Source of the DNA: Lucinisca nassula | Lineage: Eukaryota; Mollusca; Bivalvia; Lucinida; Lucinidae | Reading direction: 5' to 3' | Assembly: GCA_963580285.1 (NCBI GenBank) | Contig: OY757011.1 | Coordinates: 2,632,501-2,696,500, forward strand | DNA: 64,000 bases | Notes under the pieces: model-generated | Told to the model about the DNA's origin: nothing | The model's input: only the letters and a program-made list of their open reading frames with translations | Databases searched by the model: none | Shown here: piece after piece, positions 1 to 10,610 of the stretch | Layout of the letters: each line of letters starts with the position of its first letter | Numbering within the stretch: the stretch's first letter is position 1 | Made by a program: the position numbers and the translations under genes

Positions 1-1975
1 AAATGTTTTGTGATTTGAAACAATTTTTCATCTGGGTGAATTTGTGGCAGGACGAAAAATGGGTTTTCGCGGCCGTACGCTTTGAAGACGGGAAAGGGCT
101 AAATTTGATTTCTAGTTTCTTACATAGTGTTTAGATGCCTACAACATGGTGGTAAATATTTTGAAATTCAGAAGAATTTTTCATCCTGCTGTGCTGCCAT
201 CCTGCTAACTTGACAGGTTCAGCAGGATGAAAATTGATGTTGCATTTCCAGCAGGATGAAAATTGAGTTTTCACGGCCGTACGCTTTAAACGCTGATAGG
301 AGCCAAATTTAATTTCCACTTTCTTACATAGATTTTTGTTGCCTACAACATGATGGTAAATGTTTTGTGATTTGAAACAATTTTTCATCTGGGTGCACTT
401 GCTGCAGGACGAAAAATAGGTTTTCGCGGCCGTACGCTTTAAAGACAGGAAAGGGCTAAATTTGATTTCTAGTTTCTCACATAGTTTTAAGATGCCTACA
501 ACATGGTGGTAAATATTTTGAAATTCAGAAGAATTTCTCATCCTGCTGTGCTGCCATCCTGCTAACTTGACAGGTTCAGCGGGATGAAAATTGATGTTGC
601 AATTCCAGCAGGATGAAAATTGAGTTTTCACGGCCGTACGCTTTAAACGCTGATAGGAGCCAAATTTAATTTCCACTTTCTTACATAGATTTTTGTTGCC
701 TACAACATGATGGTAAATGTTTAGTGATTTGAAACAATTTTTCATCTGGGTGTATTTGTGGCAGGACGAAAAATGGGTCTTCGCGGCTTTACGCTTTAAA
801 GACGGGAAAGAGCTAAATTTGATTTCTAGTTTCTTACATATTTTTAGATGCCTACAACATGGTGGTAAATATTTTGAAATTCAGAAGAATTTCTCATCCT
901 GCTGTGCTGCCATCCTGCTAACTTGACAGGTTCAGCAGGATGAAAATTGATGTTGCATTTCCAGCAGGATGAAAATTGAGTTTTCACGGCTGTACGCTTT
1001 AAACGCTGATAGGAGCCAAATTTAATTTCTAATTTCTTACATATATTTTTGTTGCCTACAACATGATGGTAAATGTTTTGTGATTTGAAACAATTTTTCA
1101 TCTGGGTGAATTTGTGGCAGGACGAAAAATGGGTTTTCGCGGCCGTACGCTTTAAAGACTGGAAAGGGCTAAATTTGATTTCTAGTTTCTTACATAGTTT
1201 TTAGATGCCTACAACATGGTGGTAAATATTTTGAAATTCAGAAGAATTTCTCATCCTGCTGTGCTGCCATCCTGCTAACTTGACAGGTTCAGCAGGATGA
1301 AAATTGATGTTGCATTTCCAGCAGGATGAAAATTGAGTTTTCACGGCCGTACGCTTTAATCGCTGATAGGAGCCAAATTTAATTTCTAATTTCTTACATA
1401 GATTTTTGTTACATACAACATGATGGTAAAAGTTTTGTGATTTGAAACCGTTTTTCATCTGGGTGTATTTGTGGCAGGACGAAAATTGTGTTTCCGCGGC
1501 CGTACGCTCTAAAGCCGGGAAAGGGCTTAATTTGATTTCTAGTTTCTTACATAGTGTTTAGGTGCCTACAACATTGTGGCAAATATTTTGAAATTCAGAA
1601 GAATTTCTCATCCTGCTGTGCTGCCATCTTGGTAACTTGACAGGTTCAGCAGGATGAAAATTAATGTTGCATTTCCAGCAGGATGAAAATTGAGTTTTCA
1701 CGGCCGTGCGCTTTAAACTCTGATAGGAGCCAAATTTCATTTCCACTTTCTTACATAGATTTTTGTTGGCTACAACATGATGGTAAAAGTTTTGTGATTT
1801 GGAACAATTTTTCATCTGGGTGAATTTGTGGCAGGACGAAAATTGGGTATTCGCGGCCGTACGCTTTAAAGACGGGAAGGGTGTAAATTTGATTTCTAGA
1901 TTCTAACATAGCTATAGGTGCCAATAACATGGTTGTATAGATTTTGAAATTCAGAACAAGTTCTCCTCCTGCTGC
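1..1975. repeat. 357-bp dimeric satellite array
   Basis: At least five tandem units, with the landmark GATGCCTACAACATG at 134, 491, 847, 1204 and a variant at 1561 (steps 356-357). Each unit holds two related halves of about 204 and 153 bp, seen from CGGCCGTACG landmarks at 70, 274 and 427. The longer half carries about 51 extra bases containing CATCCTGCTG and its complement CAGCAGGATG. The array runs off the left edge. Open frames on the minus strand recur once per unit because 357 is divisible by 3; they are not treated as genes. Confidence 0.95.
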
Positions 1976-1989
1976 TCTTCTATCCTCCT

Positions 1990-3020
1990 CAATTATTAGT
2001 TTCATCCTGCTGTCCTGCCATCCTGCTGACTTAATATTTCATCCTGCTGTCCTGCCATCCTGCTGACTTAATATTTCATCCTGCTGTCCTGCCATCCTGT
2101 TCACTTTTTATGATTCATCCTGCTGTCCTGCCATCCTCCTCAATTATTAGTTTCATCCTGCTGTCCTGCCATCCTGCTGACTTAATATTTCATCCTGCTG
2201 TCCTGCCATCCTGCTGACTTAATATTTCATCCTGCTGTCCTGCCATCCTGTTCACTTTTTATGATTCATCCTGCTGTCCTGCCATCCTCCTCAATTATTA
2301 GTTTCATCCTGCTGTCCTGCCATCCTGCTGACTTAATATTTCATCCTGCTGTCCTGCCATCCTGTTCACTTATTATGATTCATCCTGCTGTCCTGCCATC
2401 CTCCTCAATTATTAGTTTCATCCTGCTGTCCTGCCATCCTGCTGACTTAATATTTCATCCTGCTGTCCTGCCATCCTGTTCACTTTTTATGATTCATCCT
2501 GCTGTCCTGCCATCCTCCTCAATTATTAGTTTCATCCTGCTGTCCTGCCATCCTGCTGACTTAATATTTCATCCTGCTGTCCTGCCATCCTGCTGACTTA
2601 ATATTTCATCCTGCTGTCCTGCCATCCTGTTCACTTTTTATGATTCATCCTGCTGTCCTGCCATCCTCCTCAATTATTAGTTTCATCCTGCTGTCCTGCC
2701 ATCCTGCTGACTTAATATTTCATCCTGCTGTCCTGCCATCCTGCTGACTTAATATTTCATCCTGCTGTCCTGCCATCCTGTTCACTTTTTATGATTCATC
2801 CTGCTGTCCTGCCATCCTCCTCAATTATTAGTTTCATCCTGCTGTCCTGCCATCCTGCTGACTTAATATTTCATCCTGCTGTCCTGCCATCCTGTTCACT
2901 TATTATGATTCATCCTGCTGTCCTGCCATCCTTCTAACTTAATGTTTCATCCTGCTGTCCTGCCATCCTGCTAACTTAACATGTTTCATCCTGCTGTCCT
3001 GCCATCCTGCTAACTTTTTT
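1990..3020. repeat. 37-40 bp minisatellite with higher-order order
   Basis: About 27 units begin TTCATCCTGCTGTCCTGCC. Three endings alternate: A (GCTGACTTAATA), B (GTTCACTTTTTATGA) and C (CCTCAATTATTAG). The order from 2000 is AABC AABC AB'C ABC AABC AABC AB' and then three units with changed ends. B' (TTATTATGA) recurs about 530 bp apart. The shared core matches the 51-bp insert of the upstream satellite. Confidence 0.93.
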
Positions 3021-3050
3021 GAGCTGTTATCATTTGGGGTAGCAACACAT

Positions 3051-3096
3051 TTTTTTTTTTTTTTTTTTTTGATGTTTTTTTTTTTTTTTTTTTTTC
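3051..3096. repeat. poly-T tract
   Basis: Two long T runs split by GATG. No retroelement body that would own this as a tail is recognisable next to it. Confidence 0.8.
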
Positions 3097-3242
3097 TCGT
3101 GTGCTTTTCGTTCAAAAAGGTGAATTATTCCGATTGGACTATTGCACTGTTCCATCATGTACCTTCTTACATACAGATATTTAGCATACGATTCACATGT
3201 GTTGCCACAGAAAAGTAACAAAAATGCTTAGAAAATGCCGTT

Positions 3243-3315
3243 GCCCGTAAACCCATATGCGTGGCGTCTGATCTGGATCTACACTGTTTCCTTAAAGTGC
3301 ATGCTTTTTTGTTAC
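3243..3315. mobile_element. M3-like fragment
   Basis: Contains GGCGTCTGATCTGGATCTAC followed by ACTGTTTCC, the right arm of the M3 internal hairpin. The left arm is missing. Confidence 0.5.
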
Positions 3316-3345
3316 ACTTACTCCAAAAAAAGCAAATCTAAACTA

Positions 3346-3471
3346 ATTAAGTGTACCCACAATCTACATGTATATTTTGAGCGAAACTGAGGAAAATATC
3401 ATTTTTTCATACTAAGTTTTCTTTCGGCGGTAAAATGAACACTGTATTTGCATAGGCGTGTTTTCGTAATG
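3346..3471 (+). mobile_element. M1a, right half only
   Basis: Starts at the hairpin arm (GTACCCACAATCTAC) and runs to the terminus GGCGTGTTTTCGTAATG. The left half is absent. Confidence 0.8.
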
Positions 3472-3849
3472 CGATCCATTCCTTTTTCCAGACCAATGAC
3501 CCACCAGTGCTGATTTAAATGCAAAAAGCCTGCAAGTATCAAAGATACGAAAACATGTACACTCAGAAAAGTAAACAGATAATCAAAGAACGAATTCCAG
3601 TCGGTACATTGTGCGCATAACATGAATGATTCTGGAACATCAAATATCAGTGTACGGAAAAATGCTTTCAGATGCATCTCTTCATTGTAACTATTGTGTA
3701 TTTCACTAAGCAGCTGGCGTACCGATTAGTTCCGTTTATTGTTCTTCTATAATCTCTTGTTATCCTTCCTGCACAATTACATATATTAGGAAAACGTGTC
3801 CGTAAGAAATAATGGCGTCCAACATGGTGTCAGAAAATGATAAATATTA
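3472..3849. other. No feature recognised
   Basis: Single-copy-looking AT-rich DNA. An open frame of 92 codons on the minus strand overlaps the M1a end and shows no recognisable domain. Confidence 0.5.
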
Positions 3850-4069
3850 GGTAAAACTGATAATATCTTTATCATTTCTGCTTTCAACATAGATTGTGGG
3901 TACTCGTTAAACCGCCTCATTAACATAGATTGTGGGTGCCCGTTAGAACCGCCTCAATGAGGCGGTTCTAACGAGTACCCACAATCTATGTTTTTGAGCA
4001 AAAATAAGGCAGGTAATGTATACCCCCGTAAACCCCAGTTTTCTTCGTTTCACGGACTTGTTATCGTGT
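3850..4069 (-). mobile_element. M1b with duplicated half-hairpin
   Basis: The left arm of the core hairpin occurs twice (about 3889 and 3919) before the complementary arm at 3958. It ends in the M1b arm CACGGACTTGTTATCGTG. Confidence 0.8.
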
Positions 4070-4212
4070 ACCAATCTGATAGGTTGTCATAATACATAGA
4101 AAAAATATGACAGATGTAACTTAGGTTGAACTAGGTCCAAATTTCTGAGCTAGCCGCAGGCTCCAGACTACAGGTATATTGTCATAGCTGGCCAGGTTCC
4201 AGACGGTCCACA

Positions 4213-4522
4213 AATGATCAAGATGTTTTTGTTTGTTTGATTTGAGGTTTAACGTCCCCGTCAACACTGTAAAGGTCATTTTGGAGATGTTGCTTCCAAT
4301 TTTTGTGGGACTTTTACCCGACATTGAGATGAAATGCCATCTCAAGCCCTGTCGCCCAATAAAATCAATAGGGTTTATAAGCATCGCTTTGCCTTGGTAG
4401 GCTAAGATTCTCTAAGCGGTTTACCAGTACTCGTGTGCGGGTCAGTTTCGGCTCTGTGTGGAAGCATCATGCAGCCCATCTATTTCTTCAAGCCCCGATG
4501 GGCGGGCGCCAATGATCAAGAG
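4213..4522 (-). mobile_element. S1 SINE, full length, with target duplication
   Basis: Reads from GTTTGATTTGAGGTTTAACG to CCCCGATGGGCGGG. An exact 11-bp duplication AATGATCAAGA flanks it at 4213-4223 and 4512-4522, as expected for LINE-driven retroposition. No tRNA-like A and B boxes are obvious in the S1 head. Confidence 0.92.
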
Positions 4523-4544
4523 GAATTCTCAACACGTTAACGAG

Positions 4545-4727
4545 TTAGTATCATGAAGCCCTTGTAAACTCCACTTTATTTAAAGAAAAAAAGAGTTTAC
4601 ATGGATATACATTATTCTCTTTTTCTGCTCTAAATCTTCGATTGTTGGCACTCGTTAGAACCGTCTCAATGAGGCGGTTCAAACGAGCACATACAATTTA
4701 TGTTTGGAGCAGAAGAAAACTACTGCA
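4545..4727 (+). mobile_element. M1b, left part and hairpin
   Basis: Degenerate left arm (GTAAACTCCACTTTATTTAA) and full core hairpin, broken at 4728 by an adjoining M1a copy. Bases 5008-5075 (AAATATCAG, TATGTCACAC) may be its displaced right arm. Confidence 0.7.
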
Positions 4728-5007
4728 CATTACGAAAACACGCCCAAACAGATGCATTGTAAGCCGCCGAAAAAAAAACACGAAAATTTTAAGATGAAAA
4801 ATTGTGATAATTTTCCTAATTCATCTCAGAATATAGATTGTTGGAACACGTTAGAACCGCCTCGAAGAAGCGGTTCTAACGAGTACCCACAATCTATATT
4901 TTGGATCAGAAATAAGAAATATACGGTTTACCACTTTTAACCCCAGTTTTACTATATAAAAGTGGGGTTCCAGGGGGTGAGAATTATTCAGGCGTGTTTT
5001 CGTGATG
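4728..5007 (-). mobile_element. M1a, full length, probably nested in M1b
   Basis: Termini CATTACGAAAACACGCC and GGCGTGTTTTCGTGATG with the core hairpin in the middle (about 4840-4905). Arm order is reversed relative to most copies. Confidence 0.85.
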
Positions 5008-6148
5008 AAATAATCACCCGAAAAATATCAGTTTTTACTGTAAGAAAGCATGTATTACTCGTATGTCACACAGCCGACTTATCCAAATGTATTGTGCTCG
5101 TTAGAACTGCCTCATTGAGAACATAGTCTATGTAGTCGAGGAAAAGAACGTTAATGGGTCGAGTACCCTTGGAACCATTTGTTTGAGACAGGGGCACTTC
5201 GAGATACCGAGAGTAACTCAAATATAGCGTCAGGTCACAGTTCGATAACAGACCCGTACTACATGTACGTGTACAAAGTGCGTTTTTTCACATCTCCATA
5301 ATACCTGCTTTTCTGATTGTTATCTGATTTATACAACAAACCTAGGCTGTAGGCGCTCATTAGAACCAACCTCAATTTAAACAAATAAAAGCTATACATG
5401 CCTAGCGTCAAAATGAAACACTGGCTAACAGAGAAGACCAAGATTAGACGCCAAGTTTCAGGGTTTGTCCAATGTAGCCAATTTATTTCATTCCAGAATA
5501 TACATGCAAAAAAGTTAAATCTTTCTTTTGAAAAAGGTTAGAAAACAATCTGTGGTACATTTTGTAGTGTACGCACTCTTTATGCCTGTTCATAGAAAAT
5601 TGGGCCCTTTTAAAACAAATGGTAAAAAAACTGAATTGAAATATGTAAAAACTCCTATGTTTTACTTTTCATTTAATAACATCAATACAACAAAATTTTA
5701 CAACATATAAAACATCTAATGTTATACTTCGGTTTCTTAGATGTAATTACATGTATAACAAAATAGGATTGCGGCTTGTAAAGGTTGAGAAAGGATTCTT
5801 TAAAATGGCCAATGTCATAAGTGTAGTCTGTTCTAAATAAGAGTAACGGAGAACTGTTTTTCGATAAGCCAAGTAAAGACTATTTTCCACAAACACATAC
5901 ATGTACACTAACATACACTCTGAGAAAAATCCCACCCCCAACCAAATTGTTGTCAGTGTTTTTATTCTTGTTGTAAAAAGACGTCTATTGTGGTTTTCCA
6001 CTCGTTTTCTGAAGATTTGAAATACGTATCACATGACACTTCGAAATCTTATTATCCGATGCATGACAAAACAACGCACGGGATGGCACGTAGGAAAAAG
6101 CGCCTCCCTGACACGACGCAAGTGCCGGGATACTTGTAAACAATACAG
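5008..6148. other. Mostly unrecognised, with M1 and M6 scraps
   Basis: 5090-5140 carries one arm of the M1-type core (CTCGTTAGAACTGCCTC). It is followed by GAGACAGGGGCACTTCGAG near 5190, which resembles M6. Another core half lies at 5335-5372. The rest shows no repeat or gene that I can name. Confidence 0.5.
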
Positions 6149-6214
6149 AGCTAGATCAGATGCCACAGAGTGCAGTCTCTGATCTGATGAAGGCTACACT
6201 GTTTCCAAACAGAA
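6149..6214. mobile_element. M3-type hairpin remnant
   Basis: TAGATCAGATGCC and its imperfect complement around CTGATCTGATGAAGG, ending CTACACTGTTTCC as in the M3 core. Confidence 0.5.
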
Positions 6215-6231
6215 CAGGAATTTAAGGGTCG

Positions 6232-6528
6232 AACGAAACAGTTCGGCCCCGCCCATCGGGGCTTGAGAAATAGATGGGCTGCATGGTGCACGAGTACTGG
6301 TAAACCGCTTAGAGGACCTGAGCCTGCCCAGGCAAAGCGGTGCGAGTTGGACCATCCATACTTATAAACCCTGTTGGTTTCATTGGGCGACAGGTCTTGA
6401 AATGTCAGTTCATCTCAATGTCAGGTAAAAGTCCCAAAAATCTGGAAAAAACGTCTCCATAATGACCTAATACAGTGTTGACTGGGACGTTGAACCTCAA
6501 ATCAATCAATCAATCAAAACGAAACAGT
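6232..6528 (+). mobile_element. S1 SINE with 11-bp target duplication
   Basis: Head CCCCGCCCATCGGGGCTTG; an internal deletion removes most of the CGCAGAGCTG block. The tail is (AATC)n. AACGAAACAGT repeats exactly at 6232-6242 and 6518-6528. Confidence 0.9.
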
Positions 6529-6569
6529 AACAGTCCCCGTTTACGACCATTTTTTCAGCCATCTCGAAA

Positions 6570-6737
6570 ACCTTGAACCCCGCATTTATATAGTAAAGGG
6601 GGAAACCTTTTTTTTTTATTTCTTCTCTATATTTTGAGCAGTAATAAGAAAATATCACATTTTTTCATCTTTACATCTTTGTTTTTTTGTCGGCTGTAAA
6701 ATTTACAATGTATTTGTATAGGCGTGTTTTCGTAATG
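6570..6737 (+). mobile_element. M1a lacking the core hairpin
   Basis: Left interior (CCTTGAACCCCGCATTTATA) joins the right arm at TTTTGAGCAGTAATAAG and ends GGCGTGTTTTCGTAATG. The whole palindromic core is missing. Confidence 0.75.
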
Positions 6738-7027
6738 ATACAACCACCAGTTTTGTCAGTGCTTTGATTTTTTTAATTAATATTAGCCTTTTTTAAAAAG
6801 AATAATATGACACCAGAACCGTTTATTTTTTTCTTATTGCCAATATCATGCTTATTCGGCCAAGGTTTTTTTTTAATTTAAAGTTTTAATTAACTGATAT
6901 TGTGGTATATGTAACAGGAATCAAGTAGGAATGGAAAAGTACATGTACATGGAAATGGTTACTCTAAAAACACCACGATTCATGATAACAGCCATCGACA
7001 AACATTATCAAAAAATGGAAAGTAACC

Positions 7028-7270
7028 ACGGCCTTTGATCGTGGTAGCTCCGTGTGCACTTGCCTCTGATGCTAAAGGCCTCGGTTCGATTCCCGGCGGC
7101 GGTAATTAAATTGCGGTGTCCGAACATGATCCAGTGGCATCATTTGCAGCGATAAATGACACAACTGCACTCTCCTTCGGATCGGGACGTTAACTGGAGG
7201 CCCCATGTGCAGTGATAACACATACGCGGCACCTGTAAGCCCCAGGCTGGAGCTTAGACGGATGTTCATT
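7028..7270 (+). mobile_element. S5: tRNA-headed SINE
   Basis: A-box-like TGGTAGCTCCGTGTGCAC followed 30-40 bases later by the B box GGTTCGATTCC, then an unrelated body. Only one copy of this family is seen here. Confidence 0.65.
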
Positions 7271-7287
7271 ACACGGACTTGCTAACA

Positions 7288-7331
7288 TGATGCGTTTTTT
7301 TTTTTTTTGTTTTTTTTTTTTTTTTTTTTTT
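7288..7331. repeat. poly-T tract
   Basis: Long T runs interrupted by single G bases. Confidence 0.8.
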
Positions 7332-7421
7332 GCTTTTTTGTTAAGATATTCCATTCGATTTATTTTATTAAAATATATATTGCACTTTAACAAGCAAAGA
7401 TTTGATCACAGTTTCTGGTCA

Positions 7422-7689
7422 CATCACGTGAAAAAGTCCGTGAAATGAAGACCCCTCTAAACCCCACTTTATATAGAGAAAACTGGGGTTTACGCGGGTA
7501 TTCATTATTTTTCTGCTCCAAGACACAGGTTGTGGTTACTCGTTAGAACCGCCTCAATTCTAACGAGCACCCACATCCTATGTTATGAGCATTTATAAGA
7601 AAAATATGAAGGATTTTTATCAGAAAAGTAGCCATTTTGGAGATGTGAAAAATGCACTATGTCGTACGGGCGATTTACGTATCGTAATG
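7422..7689 (+). mobile_element. M1b, near full length
   Basis: Starts CATCACGTGAAAAAGTCCG and ends TTTACGTATCGTAATG. The core hairpin has lost several bases at its tip. Confidence 0.85.
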
Positions 7690-7790
7690 AAAAACATATT
7701 GTTTGCAATGCTTGTCTCTTACATTTTATATTTAACAGAATATGTTTATAGAAATTTTCGTCAAATGTGTTCCTCTCCTATAATTCCATG

Positions 7791-7891
<101 letters not shown>

Positions 7892-7936
7892 ACTTAAAAT
7901 AGCCATATTCTGTCACCATACATAACAAGTGAAAGT

Positions 7937-7976
7937 TGTATGTATGTATGTATGTATGTATGTATGTATGTATGTA
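7937..7976. repeat. (GTAT)n microsatellite
   Basis: About ten units, directly abutting the tail side of the next S1 copy. Confidence 0.95.
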
Positions 7977-8277
7977 TTTTTGTTTGTTTGATTTGAGGTT
8001 TAACGTCCCCGTCAACACTGTAAAGGTCATTTTGGAGACGTTGCTTCCAATTTTGTGGGACTTTTACCCGACATTGAGATGAAATGACATCTCAAGCCCT
8101 GTCACCCAATGAAACCAATAGGCTTTATTAGCATGGACGGTCCGCCTCGCACCGCGGTTCCTAGACAGGCTAAGATCCCCTAAGTGGTTTACCAGTACTA
8201 GTGTGCGGGCCGGATTCAGCTCTGCGTGGAAGCATCATGCAGCCCATATATTTCTTCAAACCCCTATGGGCGGGGGC
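7977..8277 (-). mobile_element. S1 SINE inside (GTAT)n
   Basis: Complete from GTTTGTTTGATTTGAGG to GGGCGGGGGC, with GTAT repeats on both sides. Confidence 0.92.
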
Positions 8278-8335
8278 TTGTATGTATGTATGTATGTATG
8301 TATGTATGTATGTATGTATGTATGTATGTATGTAT
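8278..8335. repeat. (GTAT)n microsatellite
   Basis: About fourteen units between two S1 copies in the same orientation. Confidence 0.95.
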
Positions 8336-8622
8336 GATTTGAGGTTTAACTTCCCCTTCAACAATATATAGGTCATTTTGGAGACGTTGCGTCCAATTTC
8401 GTTGGACTTTTACCCGACAATGAGTTGAAATGATATCTCGCCCTGTCGCCTTAATGAAACCAATAGGGTTACAAGCATTGACGGACCGACTAACTGCGCT
8501 TTGCCTGGGCAGGTTTAGATCCTCTAAGGAGTTTACCAGTATACTCGTGTGCGATCTCTTTCAGCTTTGCGTGAAAGCATCATGCAGCCAATCTATTTCT
8601 TCAAGCCCCGATGGGCGGGGCC
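8336..8622 (-). mobile_element. S1 SINE, second copy in (GTAT)n
   Basis: A diverged full copy from ATTTGAGGTTTAACTTCCCC to CCCCGATGGGCGGGG, followed by more GTAT units to 8644. Confidence 0.9.
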
Positions 8623-8644
8623 GATATGTATGTATGTATGTATG

Positions 8645-8943
8645 TTGCGCGCGTGCGTGTGTGCGTGCATGAACTTTTATAATAAATAAATATTTATAGG
8701 AATCACTTTAAATGGCGGTACATGTACCCCTGATCCTTTCAACGTATAATTACGAACCTCATTTCAAAGAAAAGGAATTATCCACTCAGAATGGAATCTT
8801 GTTTTGCAATAGTAGATTCCTCAATCTTCAGGGACTTAGAATCCAAAAATACGCAGCTTTTAGAAACAGTAAACACATTACAGTAAGTATAAATGGTAGA
8901 ACTTACCTTCTGATGTATTTACTCCTTTTTTTTAAATCAAATA
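8645..8943. other. No feature recognised
   Basis: A short GTGC-rich start, then ordinary AT-rich DNA with no repeat or exon that I can identify. Confidence 0.5.
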
Positions 8944-9157
8944 CAGTTAAATTCCTCTATTAAGACTATTTCTAAGATTAAGATTAAGACTATTTTTCCT
9001 TTAAAGAGCTTACTTAGTAGGTTGCAGTTATTCTTTCTTTGTGTTTTCTACATAGAGTATCCTCTGGTCAGAGACCACCTTTTGGACTGTTCAAAAGTGG
9101 TCTTAAAGACCACTTTTGAACAGGCCGAAAGGTGGTCTTAATACAGAAATTTTACTG
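8944..9157. mobile_element. M2 MITE
   Basis: Ends CAGTTAAATTCC and AAATTTTACTG, flanked by TA on both sides, as for Tc1/mariner-type insertion. Internal hairpin arm CAAAAGTGGTCTTAAAG at about 9101. Confidence 0.85.
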
Positions 9158-9298
9158 TATTTCATGTACATGTAAATCATATAACTGTACCTTTCTAACC
9201 TGTCACGTGACAAGCCCAGTGGCATCCATAAAAGAAAAACACTTTATATGCAGAAAAAGTGAGGCTTATAAGGACATGCATATGATTCTTAGTACATA

Positions 9299-9509
9299 CA
9301 GTAAAATTCCGCTATTAAGACCACCTAAAATTAAGACTAAATCTGCTATAAACATCTTATTTATCAGGTTGCAGTTATTCTTTCTTTGTGATTTCTGTAT
9401 ACGGTGTCCTCTGGTCAGAGACCACCTTTGGGACTGTTCAAAAGTGGTCTTAAAGACCACTTTTGAACAGGTCCAAAGGTGGTCTTAATACAGAAATTTT
9501 ACTCTACTG
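9299..9509. mobile_element. M2 MITE
   Basis: Starts CAGTAAAATTCC after TA and ends AAATTTTACTCTACTG. Internal GTTCAAAAGTGGTC hairpin intact. It lies only 141 bp from another M2 copy in the same orientation. Confidence 0.85.
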
Positions 9510-9659
9510 TTAATACTCATGTGAACCGTAACGATGAGGCGGTATAAAAAGCACAAACAATATGTTTGAAGTAGAAATGCCAAAAAAAAAAAATTCCTTT
9601 TTTTTTTTTTTTTTACAATTATTATAATTATCATTTCATAGCATTGTACATTATTTTTC

Positions 9660-9862
9660 TTATTCTGCTCAATGACATGGGTTGTGCTCAATGACATAGG
9701 TTGTGGGTACTCGTTAGAACCGCCTCAATGGGGCGGTCCTAACGAGCATCCACGATCTATTTTTGGAGTATAAATAAGAAAAAAATGTCATCATTTTCAT
9801 CAGAAAAATAGCCATTTTTGAGAAATGAAAAAAGCTATATGTCACACGGATGTATTATTATT
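9660..9862 (+). mobile_element. M1b, left end missing
   Basis: A 20-bp tandem duplication (CTCAATGACATRGGTTGTG) precedes the core hairpin. The right arm ends near GTCACACGGATGTATTAT. Confidence 0.75.
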
Positions 9863-9956
9863 ATGGTTATCCTTATAAAAACAAGTAAACACTTTTCACA
9901 CAGATGACCAAATGACTTATTCTGTCTTTCAGTATCTGACCTAAAGGAACTAAACC

Positions 9957-10171
9957 CATTAAAGCCGAGAGGCTCCTAAACGGGATATTGTCGAACAGTG
10001 TAGACACAAATCTTCCGCCGCAGAACGCCGCGTCTGATCTGTTTCTATACTTTTTAAAGTGCAAGTTTTTGTGTAAATCTTACAATAAATGAAATTCACC
10101 AGACACCTCTAAAAATGGTAGTTGACCAGTCCAAAGCTCTTATATGGCCGATTCTATGTGTCAAATATGGG
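9957..10171 (+). mobile_element. M3 element, diverged
   Basis: Starts CTAAACCCATTAAAG and carries AACAGTGTAGAC and GCCGCGTCTGATCTG hairpin pieces. It ends TCAAATATGGG just before the TTAA at 10172 that also starts the next M3 copy. Confidence 0.65.
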
Positions 10172-10400
10172 TTAACCCATTTAGTACCGGAAACCCCAAA
10201 ACGGGTACCAGGGCAAACAGTGCAGGCCCAGATCAGACGCCGCAGAACGCGGCGTCTGATCAGGGCCTACACTGTTTGCGCATAGTTAAGCCATTTTCCA
10301 AATAAATTTCGAAGAAAAAAAAACCTGACAACCCTAAATTTTGAAATGGACTTCTGTTATATATAAGGAGGAAGATTCCATTTGGTACAAAAAGGGTTAA
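10172..10400 (+). mobile_element. M3: piggyBac-like MITE with TTAA flanks
   Basis: TTAA at 10172-10175 and 10397-10400. Ends CCCATTTAGTACC and GGTACAAAAAGGG. A near-perfect internal hairpin, CAGATCAGACGCCGC paired with GCGGCGTCTGATCAG. TTAA target use and short CCC/GGG ends fit the piggyBac superfamily; no transposase is present. Confidence 0.85.
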
Positions 10401-10610
10401 CTAAACAGTTCTGGCTCCTCCCACGGGGAATAGTGATCAGAATAAGAATTCAGTTTAGTGAATAATCATCAACTTATCGTGTAAATAGAAACATGAATTG
10501 AATTATAACGTAATAGTTTAACGACACACAAGACATAAGCACGCGAATTCTAAATAACGAGGGCTGGTCAAAAAGTTTACAGAAAAGGATAATCGACAAA
10601 CTGTCTTACG

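Noticed and set aside
131..2005. Open frames of 84-204 codons on the minus strand of the satellite, with a repeated protein pattern
   Set aside because: They repeat with the 357-bp unit because 357 is divisible by 3, and no start context or known domain is present.
2261..2596. Plus-strand frame encoding a Ser/Leu/His/Pro-rich repeat
   Set aside because: It is a translation of the minisatellite; the frame closes as soon as unit lengths change.
3051..3096. Poly-T as the poly-A tail of a minus-strand retrogene
   Set aside because: The DNA after it shows no coding frame or element body.
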